64,000 nucleotides of DNA from Clavaria fumosa (lineage: Eukaryota > Basidiomycota > Agaricomycetes > Agaricales > Clavariaceae), in contig OX637795.1 in NCBI GenBank assembly GCA_951802425.1, positions 2,398,501 to 2,462,500 of the forward strand. The letters are read 5' to 3'. Shown here piece by piece: positions 20,618-32,592 of this stretch. The notes beneath the pieces were generated by a model. That model ran no database searches. It worked only from the letters and a program-made list of their open reading frames with translations, and was not told where the DNA came from. Position 1 is the first letter of the stretch; each line of letters starts with the position of its first letter. The translations under genes were made by a program, and so were the position numbers.

Positions 20618-22566
20618 ATGAATATCAGTGACAAGCCCTCAAGCTCACCTTCTCTGTCTGAGGCTCTTCGGGCTGTGGACCCGCAACTTCTCATGGTCCT
20701 TGAGAATCTCGTGCAGTCAAAGATGGCTGAGACTGAGCAAGCATATCGCCAGGAAATTCAGGCTTGTGACGAGGCCTGGCAGAGGTGTGAACAAGAGGTG
20801 CAGGCTCGAGAGGCCACTTTGCAAGTCAAGCTCTGTGAGTTAACAGATGAACTTGCGGCTGCTAAAACACGATTGGGGTGCGCTCCAATATTCCTCATCT
20901 GGGAGCATTTAACCTGACTATCATTAGGACCGCAATGACAGATGATTCGCCTATGGTGGACACACCTCTCCGTCATTCTGAGTCGCCAGAAATCCCTGCA
21001 CAAAACACAAGACGTCGTAATCTTCGCCAACATGTGCCGGTACCCAACTTAGCCCCTTCGCAGAACCTTCGCTCGAAGCGCCCCGCTGCAGCAGCATTTT
21101 TGCCTGACAATCCCCTGGTGCCCAGGCAGAGAAGCGAAACCGTCCTGAAAAACTTGCTATCATCCATGATACCCAAGAAAGACAGGCCTACCACGAAGCC
21201 TGCAAGCCAATTACATCGCCTCTTGCCTTCGGAGTTACCGGGTGACATTGGAGGGCTTCAGGTGCGTTATCATCTGCTCACTCATCAAAAAATACTCACA
21301 AACCCATGTATTGATAGAAAGCTATGAACCTTCATGTCCGGATTCTTTGGGGCTTACTCGATCCAAAGCAGATCCCTCAGAATCCGCCTAACCAAATCCT
21401 CGCAGCCTTTTCTGCCCGCTTCTCAACAGAAGCATCTCTGTTTGAATGTTGGGAAGGGCCATTGCTCGTTGCACCATCCCTCGTTCAAATCGGCTCATCT
21501 GTATCTATTACAGACCATGGACAGATAGCTGCCCATGTACTAAAGGTGGAGGAGCACATGCTCGAGTATATACAAGGGTGCCTTGCAAGATTCGGCTTCT
21601 TGACTTGGTGCCCAGACCTTCGCCAAACACCATATGCATTGTATAATGCGGCCTGCCGAGTTATCGCGATTGATACGTTCAAGCAAGCCCTGGTTTCGCA
21701 TGCCTATGCTCACCTGAAACCGAATGCCATGTATGTGAGGAACATGGACTTGTTGATCCAGCTATATGATCATGTCGTACATTATTACATGTATTCGCGG
21801 TACAGGAAGGACGGCCGAAACCCTGGAAGTGTCATGGCCATGGACAAAGCAAGTCCTCAATATCATGCGCGCACACGAGTAAGTTCTTCAACTATTGATG
21901 CATCATTACTGATACAACATTTAATTTTAGCTTGCTAATGCTCATCTCATGTTTCTGAAAGAGAACAAATATCCACAACGTTACCGTGACCTCATCAATG
22001 TTAAATCAACATCGGATGACGAGCCAGATCCATCGGATCACACTGTCAAAGGCTTGAAGGTTTACCACATCAAGAAACGTCTGGAGCGTTCAGTAGTGGC
22101 TGAAACCTGGATTCGGCTGCTCGACAAGAAGAGGGAAGAGAATGCACATCACGACCCGTCGAAAAGATGGCGTGAACGTCTGCGCATCACGCCTGAAAAC
22201 CAGAAAGACACCGAATTCATAGCACTTCCGCAAGGAATGCCAATTGATTATTTTAGCCCAGAATTCTACAACTGCCTGCAACCCCGCTTACGATATCACA
22301 TTACAACAGGGAAGATCTCTCTCCTGCTCGATGTGAATAACTCCTTCACTGGCAATCCAGATGAAAAACTCAGTGACAAGCAGTTCATGGAGAAATTTGC
22401 TGAACCTGTCTTGGCTAAGTATGCTCTGGTGGATGCGGGTGAGCTAGATGATGAGGAAGATCTTTGGCTTGCTGATGAAGGGCCGGTTGATTGTGATGGT
22501 GAGGACTGGTTGGATGAGGACCTGGCTAGCAGGCGTCAAGAGCTTGCGGCACATCTCTCTTCTTAA
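20618..22566 (+). CDS. CACTA companion protein, four exons
   Basis: Exons are 20618-20877, 20928-21261, 21318-21878 and 21931-22566. The introns (50, 56 and 52 nt) all have GT...AG ends and keep frame, giving 596 residues. The N-terminus (residues about 1-85) has an E/Q-rich helix that may be coiled coil. A basic, proline-containing segment follows (RRRNLRQHVPV; RSKRPAAAAF). The central and C-terminal parts are globular, and the C-terminus is strongly acidic (DDEEDLWLADEGPVDCDGEDW). I recognise no catalytic motif. Position inside the inverted repeats, opposite the transposase, suggests an accessory transposition protein. It appears intact, unlike the neighbouring transposase. The function is inferred from context only. 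Confidence 0.72.
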
Positions 22567-22646
22567 AGTTGATAAACTAATGGGTCTGTACAGATCTCAT
22601 GACACTGAGTAGATATTGATTGTGTGTGAGTAGTATAGTAGTCACA

Positions 22647-25600
22647 CTACTCTCGGTTACGGTGTAAACTGTCTATTAGAATGGTTGTTTCTGCTTTAAT
22701 GCCAAATGTACCAGGTGGTCGTTTATAGTAGGCAACATGACCTATTATCTGCTCTGGCTCCACAATAAGTTGTTTGTAGGACTCTGATTGTTGGCTGTAA
22801 ATGACAGCACTCAGGAACCCAGGTCTAGATGGATAAGGGCTCCTCTGTTCATCATCCACTGAAAGGAGTTGGTGGGGAGAGACAATGATGAAACAATGTG
22901 ATTTTCCCATCACCACCTGTGTCCACATTGACACAATGAATCCTGCATTGATAGTGCCATCTTTTGATTTGTAGCTGATAGAACTGTTGCCAGGGTGCAT
23001 GGAGAATGTTGAATAATCACGTCCCTTGTGCTTTAAGTGATGCAGAGAGACTGCCATGTGGGGCAAGACATAGGCATCCATTGGGTGAGGCAAATTTTTG
23101 AAATGACGCAGAGGAGGTAGTGTGAGCACATTCATGTGTGCTAGAATCAAGTCATACACCTCAATGGAGAGGTTTTTGCCTTGACTATTGTGTTGTGCCT
23201 CATCAAGAGGAGACATTGTTGCAGGTCCATCCAAGTCAATGCAAGTTTGTGGGACAAGTACTTGCAAAGCTTTGCTCACTGGGTTTCCCAAAGTCATGCA
23301 GTCTTGGATGCATGCTGTCAAACGGCCATGGCGGCAAATTTGATGCAGCATTGTGAAGTCCAGCTCCCAGATGTGCCCATTAGTCTTGATCTTCTGCAAA
23401 GTCCCATTATGTTGTTCATATGCAAATTCACTGATCTTGATTAAGGGACCCCAGAATTTCATCAAGTCAGCATTGTGCATAGCATAGTGGTGATTTGGTC
23501 GAGTGTTCACATGTGGGAAAAGAAGTTTTGAGGACATGCGGTACTTGATGTAGTGGTCAAGGTATTTATCTGCTGATGCAGATGACACAGAGTAGGAGCA
23601 GACTAAGTTTGTGCAGGTCACTAGGTCATGGAAGTTATCCAATAGTGCTGCATTGTCTCTGTTGGTTGATGAAAGCCACATCTCAGGAAGAACCAGAGGG
23701 AGAAAGATGGTGAACAGAGTCAGCCAGTGATCAGCTTTCAGCTTTCCATGTGATTTCTCACCCAGATTTGCTGGTGGACATGCTATCCAACTTGGTATTA
23801 CCACATTAGAAAGGCATGCATGAATCTTTGCCATTGCCATGGCATCAAAGATACACTTGGTTTTCTGAGCTTCTTCACTAGTGTATTCATTATCTGAATC
23901 TGACTCATTGTCAGGCATGAAGTCTACATCACCAGGGGTGTCACTGCTACCACCATCTGATACTAGAAGAGATGCCTCAGAGTGAAGACGCTTCAAATGT
24001 GATGGTGTGTCCTTGTATTGCTGACTTTCAGCTTGTAGAGCATTGAGCTCATCATCAAGCATGTCAACATCAAGGTCAAGGTTGGTAAGTGAAGGAGGTG
24101 GAACATCAAGATTTTCCTCTTGGATCTCTGAGTCATCAGTTGATGATATCCCAATCCCCCATTTTTTTCGTGCATGATGCTGAAGTATACCCTCAATCCA
24201 ATTGTGCATCACACCCAGAACAGTATGACAGACAGGGTCACGATAGAGCAGGCGATGAAGTGATGACCAGCGCACACCATGCTTGGAAAATAGTTCATTG
24301 TGTTGTTTTTTTGTCACTGATTGCCGCCACTGTTCAGCAGCTGCTCGGACCTCAACTCCTACACGCATCTTCCATGAACTGATGTCAAGATTGTCTATAT
24401 CTGCCAGGCGGAGCTTGCAGAATGAGCAGAAATGATGTGATCTTATCCCTGCAAAGCCAAGAGCCTTGCGGATGGCTAACAGATCACCAATAGCCGGAAG
24501 CACAGCAGCACGCCTCCATATTCCATCTGGGTGATGATGTGTTCAGATCATTTTTCCATGCCACATAGCATCAAGGCGGTCAACAATGGGGTCAGAAACA
24601 GCATTGATTGTGGTAACATTTGGTTCCTTTGGCCCAGGTGTAATGCCAGCAAAGAATGTATTTTCAATGAGGTGCTGAAGTTCATATGGTAGATTGAGAC
24701 AAAACAACATAATTGCTCCACATGAAACAGATTTCCCAGCAATCTTATTTGTCAGGGGATTGAACCAGTCAATGTAATAACTAAATGTCAGATTGCCAGG
24801 TGTTGTGGTGAATGCTCCAAGACTATGCCATGCAGGGCTGTCCCAGATGCAGTGCATAACATCAGATGATGGATGATGAATATATGATTTGTCAATGAGT
24901 TCTTCAATGCCAGGGTGAGACAGGAAGAACTCAAGCCATGACTCAAAGTCCTGTGTGCTATAGAGACATTGAGGGACAATGCATGGACCTCCCCTTGTTG
25001 ACCTAGTCACCCAAAGAGTTCCACCACAAGGCTTGCTTCTAGGTGACTCGTGATGAAGGCAAACCTCAGGAAGAGAATTGAGGGCATATTTTGCATAACA
25101 TTTGGGACAGCAGATTGAGCGGATAATTTTTGGCTCAATAGAAAGGGCAGCCATGGCAGTGCGCACATCATGTGGTAAGGTTAACTTGAGATCAGAGCTG
25201 GTCTGAGACTTGGACACAAAAACAGGTTCAGCTCCGAGTTGAGTGATCAGGTGTCCAAGGTCAATGGCCATAAGAACAATGATTTCCAGAAATTTCATCA
25301 CTTGAGTGGTCATGCCTCGACTAAGGCCGCATACAAGATGCAGCCAAGCTGCAAGCATGCATGCCAGAGTGAACAAAGATTTTTTTGAACTGTTGAGACC
25401 TTGCAAGGGCTTAGTGATCACACAAGGGTCACAGAGGAGTGTACACACTCAATTCAGAATCAACCATGCCCTGGCGGTCAACCCCACTCCCTTGACGATG
25501 CAACCCGATGCCCTCAGTGACTGCGGGTGGCAGATCCTCGATAAGTTCTATCTGGGAATGAGCAGGGGGGATCTGTTGGTCATTATCTTAAAAATGTAGT

Positions 25601-25815
25601 TAGATTCATACTGGTGTTGATGTGTCAGACACTGAGCTCTTACCCTTCTTGCGGTGTTGAGTGCGAGTTGATGGTGCAATAAGGTGGCCTGGTTGCTCGG
25701 TGCCATGTTCATTCATGAATGTCTTGAAGGCACATCCAGATGCCTGGCATGTGCACACAACTCGTACTCCGGCTCGTGAAGATTGCGCAGCAGCCGATGG
25801 TGCTTGATTAGCCAT
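22647..25815 (-). pseudogene. CACTA transposase (Tnp2-like)
   Basis: A first exon (25815-25606) carries CTCQASGCAFKTF and then TRTQH. A short intron of about 39 nt (GTATGA...CTAAC...CAACAG) probably follows. The main frame starts near 25448 and includes a CX2C...H...C region (CCPKCYAKYAL, CLHHE). It then shows Tnp2 hallmarks: YIDWFNPLTNK, CLNLPYELQHL and ITPGPKEPNV. A TGA at about 24544-24546 in WHGKMI*THHHPDG, where CGA is expected, separates it from the downstream frame 24503-22647. The latter has HHFCSFCKLRLADIDNLD and DFTMLHQICRHG. A frameshift or unplaced intron lies near 25440. It would cut and rejoin element ends; this copy is probably inactive. Confidence 0.75.
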
Positions 25816-26140
25816 TGGGCAGAGTTGTAATGGCAGGAAGTGACGGTGCAGAAGCGCTAAGATAGGGCAAATGCACGTGCGAGGGCCATATCAATGTTAC
25901 TATACTACGCAGTTTAAGAATATTATTATTTGGGGTGGAGCAGGGGACTGTCATTGCGCATAAATGTGTGTGGGAGGTGATAGAAATTAACGGCCCAGGT
26001 CCCTGCCATCGGTCTCTGACCGCAGAGAGGGGCCTGGGCCGTTGCTGCCACTACTCTAGTGGTTCTCAAAAGCTTGGGGGCCAGATGGCGCGAGGCTGTG
26101 TCAGGAGGTGCCAGAAGGTGTGGCAGGGCGAGGCGGCATG

Positions 26141-26272
26141 AGTAGCGAGCGCAGGGGGTGCCAAGTAGCGAGCGCAGGGGGTACCAGTAGTGAGCAGGGG
26201 GTGCCAGTAGCGAGCAGGGGGTACCAAGTAGCGAGCAGGGGGTGCCAGTAGTGAGCAGGGGGTGCGAGCATG
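26141..26272. repeat. G-rich short tandem repeats in the CACTA subterminal region
   Basis: Five to six units of about 21-25 bp with the core GTAGCGAGCAGGGGGTGCCA lie just inside the right inverted repeat. They may be subterminal transposase-binding repeats, which are common in CACTA elements; this is inferred. Confidence 0.6.
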
Positions 26273-26310
26273 TCAGGACTGAGGGTGTATCCATTTTAGG
26301 CATAAAGGTG

Positions 26311-26448
26311 TAATATTATTTGTGGTGACACGTGCCAGTGTGACAAAAAGCGAATGGACAGGTAAGGGGCATGTAAGTGGCGCGTAAGTGGACAGGTAGA
26401 TGGACATGACACTTCGCCATGCGAATGGACACCTATTTGTCTGCCGTG
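26311..26448 (-). repeat. CACTA right terminal inverted repeat
   Basis: This is the inverted partner of 20387-20524. It ends GCCGTG at 26448 and is followed by the target duplication TCA. Confidence 0.9.
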
Positions 26449-26451
26449 TCA

Positions 26452-28211
26452 TGAAACACTCGATCCTGGAGGAGATGCACTGCTCCAAGTCCTGTGAGGT
26501 CGAGCCCAATCGCTTCGAGCAGTGTCCATTTTGTGCACTTGTTGACAATGACAAGGATGGCGTTATGTCCACGGGAGAGGGGGAGGGGACTGACTATGTC
26601 CCATGAGATCACCAACCAGGGACCATCAGGAACTGGATGGGGGTGCAGTGGGGCAGCATGCTTGGTACAGTCAGGCTTTGTCTGCTGGCATGTCTCACAC
26701 CCCTGGGCATACCGATCTGCATCTTTCACCATGTCCAGCCACCAATAACCCTTCACTAGTGCTGCTCTCAACTTCTGGGGCCCAGGGTGTCCAGCAGCAG
26801 GGAGGTCATGCTCAAACTCAAGGACAGCCTCACGAGCTCCTAGGGGGACCCAAGTGACTATCCCCTTTTGCCAGAGTCCAGCACGATCTCGCGTCCACTC
26901 GTCATCAAGCTCCTCCAGCTTCTGTATGTGTACTGCGCTATTTTTCTGGAGTAGCATCTCCATTTCCGATGTGAATGACACACAGACTTCCGTTTCCGGG
27001 AAAACCTGCACCGGTGCATCCTCCTCCACCATCTCTCCATAGTCCAGTCTCTGGGAGAGTGCATCTGCCTTCGTATTCGACTTGCCAGTGCAATACTTTA
27101 TCTCAAAGTCAAAGCACTGGAGCTCTCCAACCCAATGGACCTGCCTCAGTTTCAACTTCTGGGGCTTCTGGAAGTACTGGAGGTTTGCATGGTCTGTCCA
27201 GATCTCAATCGTTTCATCTGCTCCAATGAGGTATGCCTGCCATTCACGAAGAGCCCAAATCACAGCCAAGAACTCCTTGTCATACACGTCATAGTTCTTC
27301 TCAGCTGCAGTGAGGGCCTTGGAGATATAGTCAACAACTCTCCAGGTTCCATCCATCTGCTGCTGCAAGAGCACTCCACCAGTTGCCAGGTTACTCACAT
27401 CTGTCTCTACCTTCCATCTCCCTTTGTCCTGAGGCAGAGCCAAGACTGGGGCCGATATGAGTGCCTGGCAGAGATCTCAGAAGGCTGCTTCCTCCTCCTC
27501 CTCCCATTTCCATGGAACATTCCCAGTCAGCCGGAAGAGTGGCTTTGCCCGGGCAGAAAGATTCGGGATGTGCCAGCAGAGGTAGTTCAGCATCCCATTG
27601 AACCTCTGGACATCCTTCACATTCTTAGGACATGGCCAATCTCAGACTGCCACACCCTTGGCTGGATCATGCTCTAGTCTGTTGTGGGAGATCTTCATCC
27701 CCAGGAAGATGATCTCACTCTTCTCAAACTCGCATTTACTGAGTTTGAGACACAACCCATTCTCTCCAAACTTCCTCAAGACCTGATCCATCCAGTACCA
27801 GTGTATAGCCAAGTCCTCTGCAAACACAATGACATCATCCACATAGGCCCTCACATGTCCTCCTGCAATCTCCTCCCTCAACATGTGATTCATGAAGCAT
27901 TGGAAGGTAGCAGGGGCATTCTGCAGTCCAAACCACATGACAGCTGGTTCAAAGAGTCCACGGGGTGTCAGGAAGGCACAGCGGTGCTGGTGCTTGGGCC
28001 AGACCTGCATGGATGGGAAACCTCCCTTTGCATCAATCTTAGAGTAGATTGACGCTCCTTTAAGCACATCCACTGTGTCTCGGATGCAGGGGAGGGGGTA
28101 CTTGTCCTTGATCAGGTGTGCATTCAGTCTCGAGTAGTCGATAATCAGCCACAGCTTGTCCTTCTCATGTTTGAAGAAGAAGGGGCTAGCATATGGGGAT
28201 TTCGAGGGCTG
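26452..28211 (-). pseudogene. Element A reverse transcriptase, RNase H and integrase N-terminal part
   Basis: Reverse transcriptase continues from the element D insertion point at 28211: SKSPYASPFFF, KIDAKGGF (catalytic Asp region) and RAYVDDVIVFAED (YVDD). RNase H starts near 27400 (TDVSNLATGGVLL, YDVYDKEFLAVIWAL). The integrase zinc domain (H and CETCQQTK) and first catalytic Asp (SWDIVSPLPL) follow. The frame is shifted around 27450-27640. The gene is interrupted by element D on its N-terminal side and the CACTA element on its C-terminal side. Confidence 0.85.
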
Positions 28212-29067
28212 TGTTACGATCTGATTCTTTGCTTCAAAGCAGGAGTAGGAGGGGTAGTGTAGAGGAGACCAAAAAGGAGGGTGTGGCAAAGACGAAGCTG
28301 GAGCAGAGCGGAGTCCGGTCGGAGTCCAGATCGGAGTTGCGTAAGGAGTTCTCCTCTACACAAAAGCTAGAAGGACTAGAAGGAGGTCAAAGGGGGTGGG
28401 ACTATGGCCTCAACTTATGGGTTGTGCCACCACGTGTATATGTGTCCCAATTTAACCTTGCTGGTACTTTGCTTTCCAGGACAAGGAAGGATGAAGTCCG
28501 AAGGGAAATCGCCCGGAGTCTGTCGGAGTCCGCCGGAGTTTTGCGGAACTGGTCGGGACTGTCGAGAACAGTGAGGACGAAGTCCCTTAACGCACAGACC
28601 AAGTGACAAGGACCAGAAATAATGTTAATATTCAAACTGAGGATCATGGAGATACATGGGGGCTTATATGCTACTAGGGTAGGGCATAGGGCAGACTGTG
28701 AAACATGAATATATCAAATATCTACAATAATTTCACCTGAGGAGTGAGAAAGGCATAGATGATACATGTAAGGCAAAGAATAAGTTCCCATGGGTAGTGG
28801 GCATCGTCCCAATGGTTACTAACCATGGACTAGCACCAAGGAACATGCTAGAAACAAAGTCCATTTGGTCCGAAGGACCGATATCGAAGTCCGACGAAAG
28901 TCCGGACCGGAGTTTCGGACCCCGGAGCAGAGACAGAGCAGAATTGGAGCGGAGAAGGCGGAGTCGGAGCGGGGGTGCCGGAGTTGGAGCGGAGATACAT
29001 CGGAGATGTATTGGAGGTAATTGCAGGTGTTTCGGAGGTGGCTGGGTAACTGGATAGGGCCGTGACA
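28212..29067 (-). repeat. Element D 3' LTR
   Basis: At 856 bp, it is nearly identical to 31759-32592. It shares blocks with the B LTR (GGGTTGTGCCACCACGTG followed by a TATA-like box, and TTAATATTCAAACTGAGGA). It is dense in CGGAGTCC words on the plus strand (28313-28345, 28510-28555, 28880-28925). Confidence 0.9.
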
Positions 29068-29081
29068 GTATCCCCCTCTTA
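29068..29081 (-). other. Element D polypurine tract
   Basis: The minus strand reads TAAGAGGGGGATAC abutting the LTR start TGTCACGG. It is the same tract as in element B. Confidence 0.85.
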
Positions 29082-31729
29082 GGGTCGAGCCCTCGAGACC
29101 CTTAAGTGACAGTATTTCACTGTGTGGGTTGGAGAGAGTTGGAGTTGGAGGTGGGTGGAACTGGGGCTGGAGTTGGAGTCGGAGGTCTGGAGCAGGTTGG
29201 AGATGGTGCGGATGGGTCAGAGGGTGTCGGAGATGTGAAGCAGAGGTGTGGAGCTGAGAGAATCGGAGTTTGGGAGCTTCAGAGTTTTTGAGCAGAGGTG
29301 TGGAGGTGAGGGAGTTGGAGTTTTGGAGATTCAGAGTGGAGGTACAGAGGAGCAGAAGTGTGGAGGGAGGAATCAGAGATGAGTGGAGGTGCAGAATTGA
29401 ATTTTGGAGTTTTGGAGTGGAGTGCAGAGGTGTGGAATCGGAGTTGGAGCGGAGGTGCGGAGGTGCGGAATCAGAGTTGGAGCAGAGGTAAGGGAATCGG
29501 AGTTTTGGAGGTTTGGAGCAGAGGTGCAGAGGTGTGGAAATGGAGTCAGAGTCTCGGAGGAGAGGTACAGAGGTAGCAGAGTTGGAGTCAGAGCAGCGGA
29601 GTAGCGGAGCGGAGTAGCGGAGCAGAGGTGCGGAGGTGCAGAGTGGAGGAGCGGAGGTAGTGGAGTCGGAGCAGTGGAGCGGAGGTGCAGAGGTATGGAG
29701 GTGCGGAGCGGAGGTGCGGAGGTGCGGAGGTGCGGAGCGGAGGTGCGGAGGTAGCAGAGTGTGGAGCGGAGGTGCGGAGGTAGCAGAGTGTGGAGGGGGG
29801 GACCACAAAAGGTCGGAGATGCTGGGAGGCTCTGAGGACCTATTGTAAGTTCACTCACCCCCCCCTCCTACAAAAATTTTTTATCTTAAGAAAAAATTTC
29901 TATGTTTTACTAAGGAATTTGTCAAGAAGTGGGCTAGAGTGGACAGAAGAGTCAAACAAAAGGAGGAAACAAGGAGTGTTGGAGTTGTACAAAAGGCAAC
30001 AATGTATGGAACAAGATTTCGGAGTTTTGTAAAGTCAAGAAAAGTGAGGGAATCAAAGTATCAAAAATTGAAAAAACAGAGTTTTGGAGATTCAGAATTC
30101 ATGGGGATTGGAGTAACAGGAAACATAGGGGACATAGGAAGCATAACAATGTAGCAAAGGAACATAATTTTGGAATTTCGGAGATTTCGGAGTATCGGAG
30201 GAGGGCGGAATCTCGGAGTTTCGGAGATGCGGAGTCCGAGAATGTGAGTGCAGAGTGGTCCAGAGTTGTGCAGAGATGTGGCGTGGAGGTCCGAGACCAT
30301 GTCAGAGGAGTTCAGAGTAGTTCGGAGTAGCAAGGATTGCGTGAGCAACCTCACTGGACAGATGTTCACAAGATAGCAATCCTGAGAACTGGTGATGCAA
30401 CCACAGTGGGGAGCATCCAGAATCGGGTCCAGATTCGGACTCGCTGCAGCAAGGATAGAATCGGAGTCCCGGAGTCGGAGTTCCGGAGTAGGTCCGGAGT
30501 ATGCGCTGGCCAAGCGCCCATCGGATTCCGTGCCCGGATTGGGCCAGAGTCGGATCGGAGTTTCGGAGTCAGATATCCGCAAGTGCAGGAGTCCTCGAAT
30601 TGTTAGGCTTGTACACTGGACAATCAGCAGATTGTATATGGTACAGCCAGGTGTCCAAAGGACCAAGTCACACAAGGGGACAAGATCAGAGTTCAGAGGG
30701 CCATGTCGAGACAAGACAGTGGGCCACGAAGCAAGACAAAGTGTCCGGAGTTCGGAGTTCTGGATTTCGGAGGTCCGGAGTTTGACAGTCCGGAGTTCAG
30801 AGGTTCGGAGTTTTGGGGGTCTGGAGCTCGGAGTTCAGCATTTCCCGTCTCGGAGTTTCGCAACATGGTAATCCACGAAGGAAACGAGCACAAGGAAAGC
30901 ACAAACAAGAGCCAGAGACTGGATATCCAACATTCCCCATCTCGGAGTGGCCAGAGACGGAGTCCGGATATCTGGAGTTCGGAGTTTCCCGTTTCAGAGC
31001 CTCGCAACATCGGATATGAAGGAGGCGAGCCAGGGAGAACCCAGGAACAGGGGGCCAGAGTTCGGAAGTCCAGCATTCAGTGTTTTCCTGCCTCAATTCT
31101 CCCAACATGAAGGAGATGAGCTAAGGAGCACTGGGAATTGTTGGCTGGGCTTTGGAAAATGTCCTAGTTGTATCGCCGTGGACAGACGGCTTGTGGCAAA
31201 TCCAGGTCCGGAGCAAATGCACACAAAGTGTGCTCGAATGGACCAGAGTTTCGGAGCGGAGTTTCAGATCGGAGGTGCAGATCAGAGGTGTGGATCGGAG
31301 GTGTGGATCGGAGTTATGGATCAGAGGTGCACTGGGAATTGTTGGCTGGGCTTTGGAAAATGTCCTAGTTGTATCGCCGTGGACAGACGGCTTGTGGCAA
31401 GTCCAGGTCCGGAGCAAATGCACACGAAGTGTGCTCGAATGGACCGGAGTTTCGGAGTGGAGTTTCGGATCGGAGGTGCAGATCGGAGGTGCAGATTGGA
31501 GTTATGGATCAGAGTTTCGGATCGGAGGTTAGGAAAATGTCCTAGTTGTATCGCCATGGACAGACGGCTTGTGGCAAATCCAGGTCCAGAGCAAATGCAC
31601 ACGAAGTGCGCTCGAACAGACCGGAGCTTCGGAGCGGAGTTTCGGATCGGAGGTTCGGATCAGACCTTTGGCTTTTGCAGCAAGGAGCAAGGCAAGCAGC
31701 AGCACAAAGGGCAAGCAAAGGACCAGTTG
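29082..31729 (-). other. Element D interior: purine-rich CGGAGT/GGAGGT arrays, no gag or pol
   Basis: Bases 29110-29810 are almost pure G/A on the plus strand, built of GGAGTTGGAG, GCGGAGGT and similar words. An AT-rich stretch follows (29865-30130). Bases 30170-31080 are dense in CGGAGT, TTCGGAG and TCCGGAG. Open frames are short or purely repeat-driven. The purine bias and its position next to the polypurine tract recall the antisense E/K-rich gene of elements B and C, so it may be its eroded remnant, but no cysteine cluster remains. Confidence 0.6.
31126..31670. repeat. Three-fold tandem repeat inside element D
   Basis: Three copies share GTCCTAGTTGTATCGCC at about 31161, 31362 and 31539. 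Each is followed by GGACAGACGGCTTGTGGCAA and then a CGGAG-rich tail of variable length. Spacings are about 201 and 177 bp. The third copy lacks the leading TTGTTGGCTGGGC block. Confidence 0.85.
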
Positions 31730-31758
31730 TATACACGAGGTTGTTAGTTCGAATATAC
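31730..31758 (-). other. Element D leader / primer-binding block
   Basis: The minus strand reads GTATATTCGAACTAAC and then CCTCGTGTAT right after the 5' LTR. It matches the same position in element B. Confidence 0.5.
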
Positions 31759-32592
31759 TGTTAAGATCTGATTCTTTGCTTCAAAGCAGGAGTAGGAGGG
31801 GTAGTGTAGAGGAGACCAAAAAGGAGGGTGTGGCAAAGACGAAGCTGGAGCAGAGCGGAGTCCGGTCGGAGTCCAGATCGGAGTTGCGTAAGGAGTTCTC
31901 CTCTACACAAAAGCTAGAAGGACTAGAAGGAGGTCAAAGGGGGTGGGACTATGGCCTCAACTTATGGGTTGTGCCACCACGTGTATATGTGTCCCAATTT
32001 AACCTTGCTGGTACTTTGCTTTCCAGGACAAGGAAGGATGAAGTCCGAAGGGAAATCGCCCGGAGTCTGTCGGAGTCCGCCGGAGTTTTGCGGAACTGGT
32101 CGGGACTGTCGAGAACAGTGAGGACGAAGTCCCTTAACGCACAGACCAAGTGACAAGGACCAGAAATAATGTTAATATTCAAACTGAGGATCATGGAGAT
32201 ACATGGGGGCTTATATGCTACTAGGGTAGGGCATAGGGCAGACTGTGAAACATGAATATATCAAATATCTACAATAATTTCACCTGAGGAGTGAGAAAGG
32301 CATAGATGATACATGTAAGGCAAAGAATAAGTTCCCATGGGTAGTGGGCATCGTCCCAATGGTTACTAACCATGGACTAGCACCAAGGAACATGCTAGAA
32401 ACAAAGTCCATTTGGTCCAAAGGACCGATATCGAAGTCCGATGAAAGTCCGGACCAGAGTTTCAGACCCCGGAGCAGAGAAGGTGGAGTCGGAGCGGGGG
32501 TGCCGGAGTTGGAGTGGAGATACATCGGAGATGTATTGGAGGTAATTGCAGGTGTTTCGGAGGTGGCTGGGTAACTGGATAGGGCCGTGACA
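31759..32592 (-). repeat. Element D 5' LTR
   Basis: At 834 bp, it is the partner of 28212-29067. It differs by a deletion of about 23 bp near 32480 and a few CpG transitions. It ends CCGTGACA at 32592, followed by GGCTG. Confidence 0.9.

Larger units (their letters stand above)
20387..26448. mobile_element. CACTA-type DNA transposon with two convergent genes
   Basis: A 6062-bp element begins CACGGC and ends GCCGTG. It has 138-bp terminal inverted repeats and a 3-bp target duplication TCA (20384-20386, 26449-26451). The CAC start, the 3-bp duplication and a Transposase_21 (Tnp2)-like protein place it in the CACTA/EnSpm superfamily. It carries the transposase on the minus strand and a four-exon companion gene on the plus strand, ending about 80 bp apart. 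It lies within the integrase of element A. Confidence 0.87.
28212..32592 (-). mobile_element. Element D: non-autonomous LTR retrotransposon
   Basis: LTRs 28212-29067 (3') and 31759-32592 (5') have the same outer bases (TGTTA...GTGACA on the plus strand). A perfect 5-bp duplication GGCTG flanks the element (28207-28211, 32593-32597). The host sequence is the reverse transcriptase of element A, cut between GRIQP and SKSPYASP. The 2.7-kb interior has no gag or pol. Its polypurine tract, leader block and parts of its LTR match element B, so it is related to B and may borrow B enzymes. The LTRs are almost identical (a 23-bp indel and a few CpG changes), making it one of the youngest insertions here. 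Confidence 0.9.

Noticed and set aside
29270..29808. Long E/R/G-rich or S/P/L-rich frames on both strands of element D
   Set aside because: Low-complexity purine repeats open several frames at once; no cysteine cluster or other motif is retained.
31735..31758. tRNA gene or tRNA fragment around GTTCGAATATAC
   Set aside because: Only a T-loop-like word is present; I could not draw a cloverleaf or acceptor stem in B or D.
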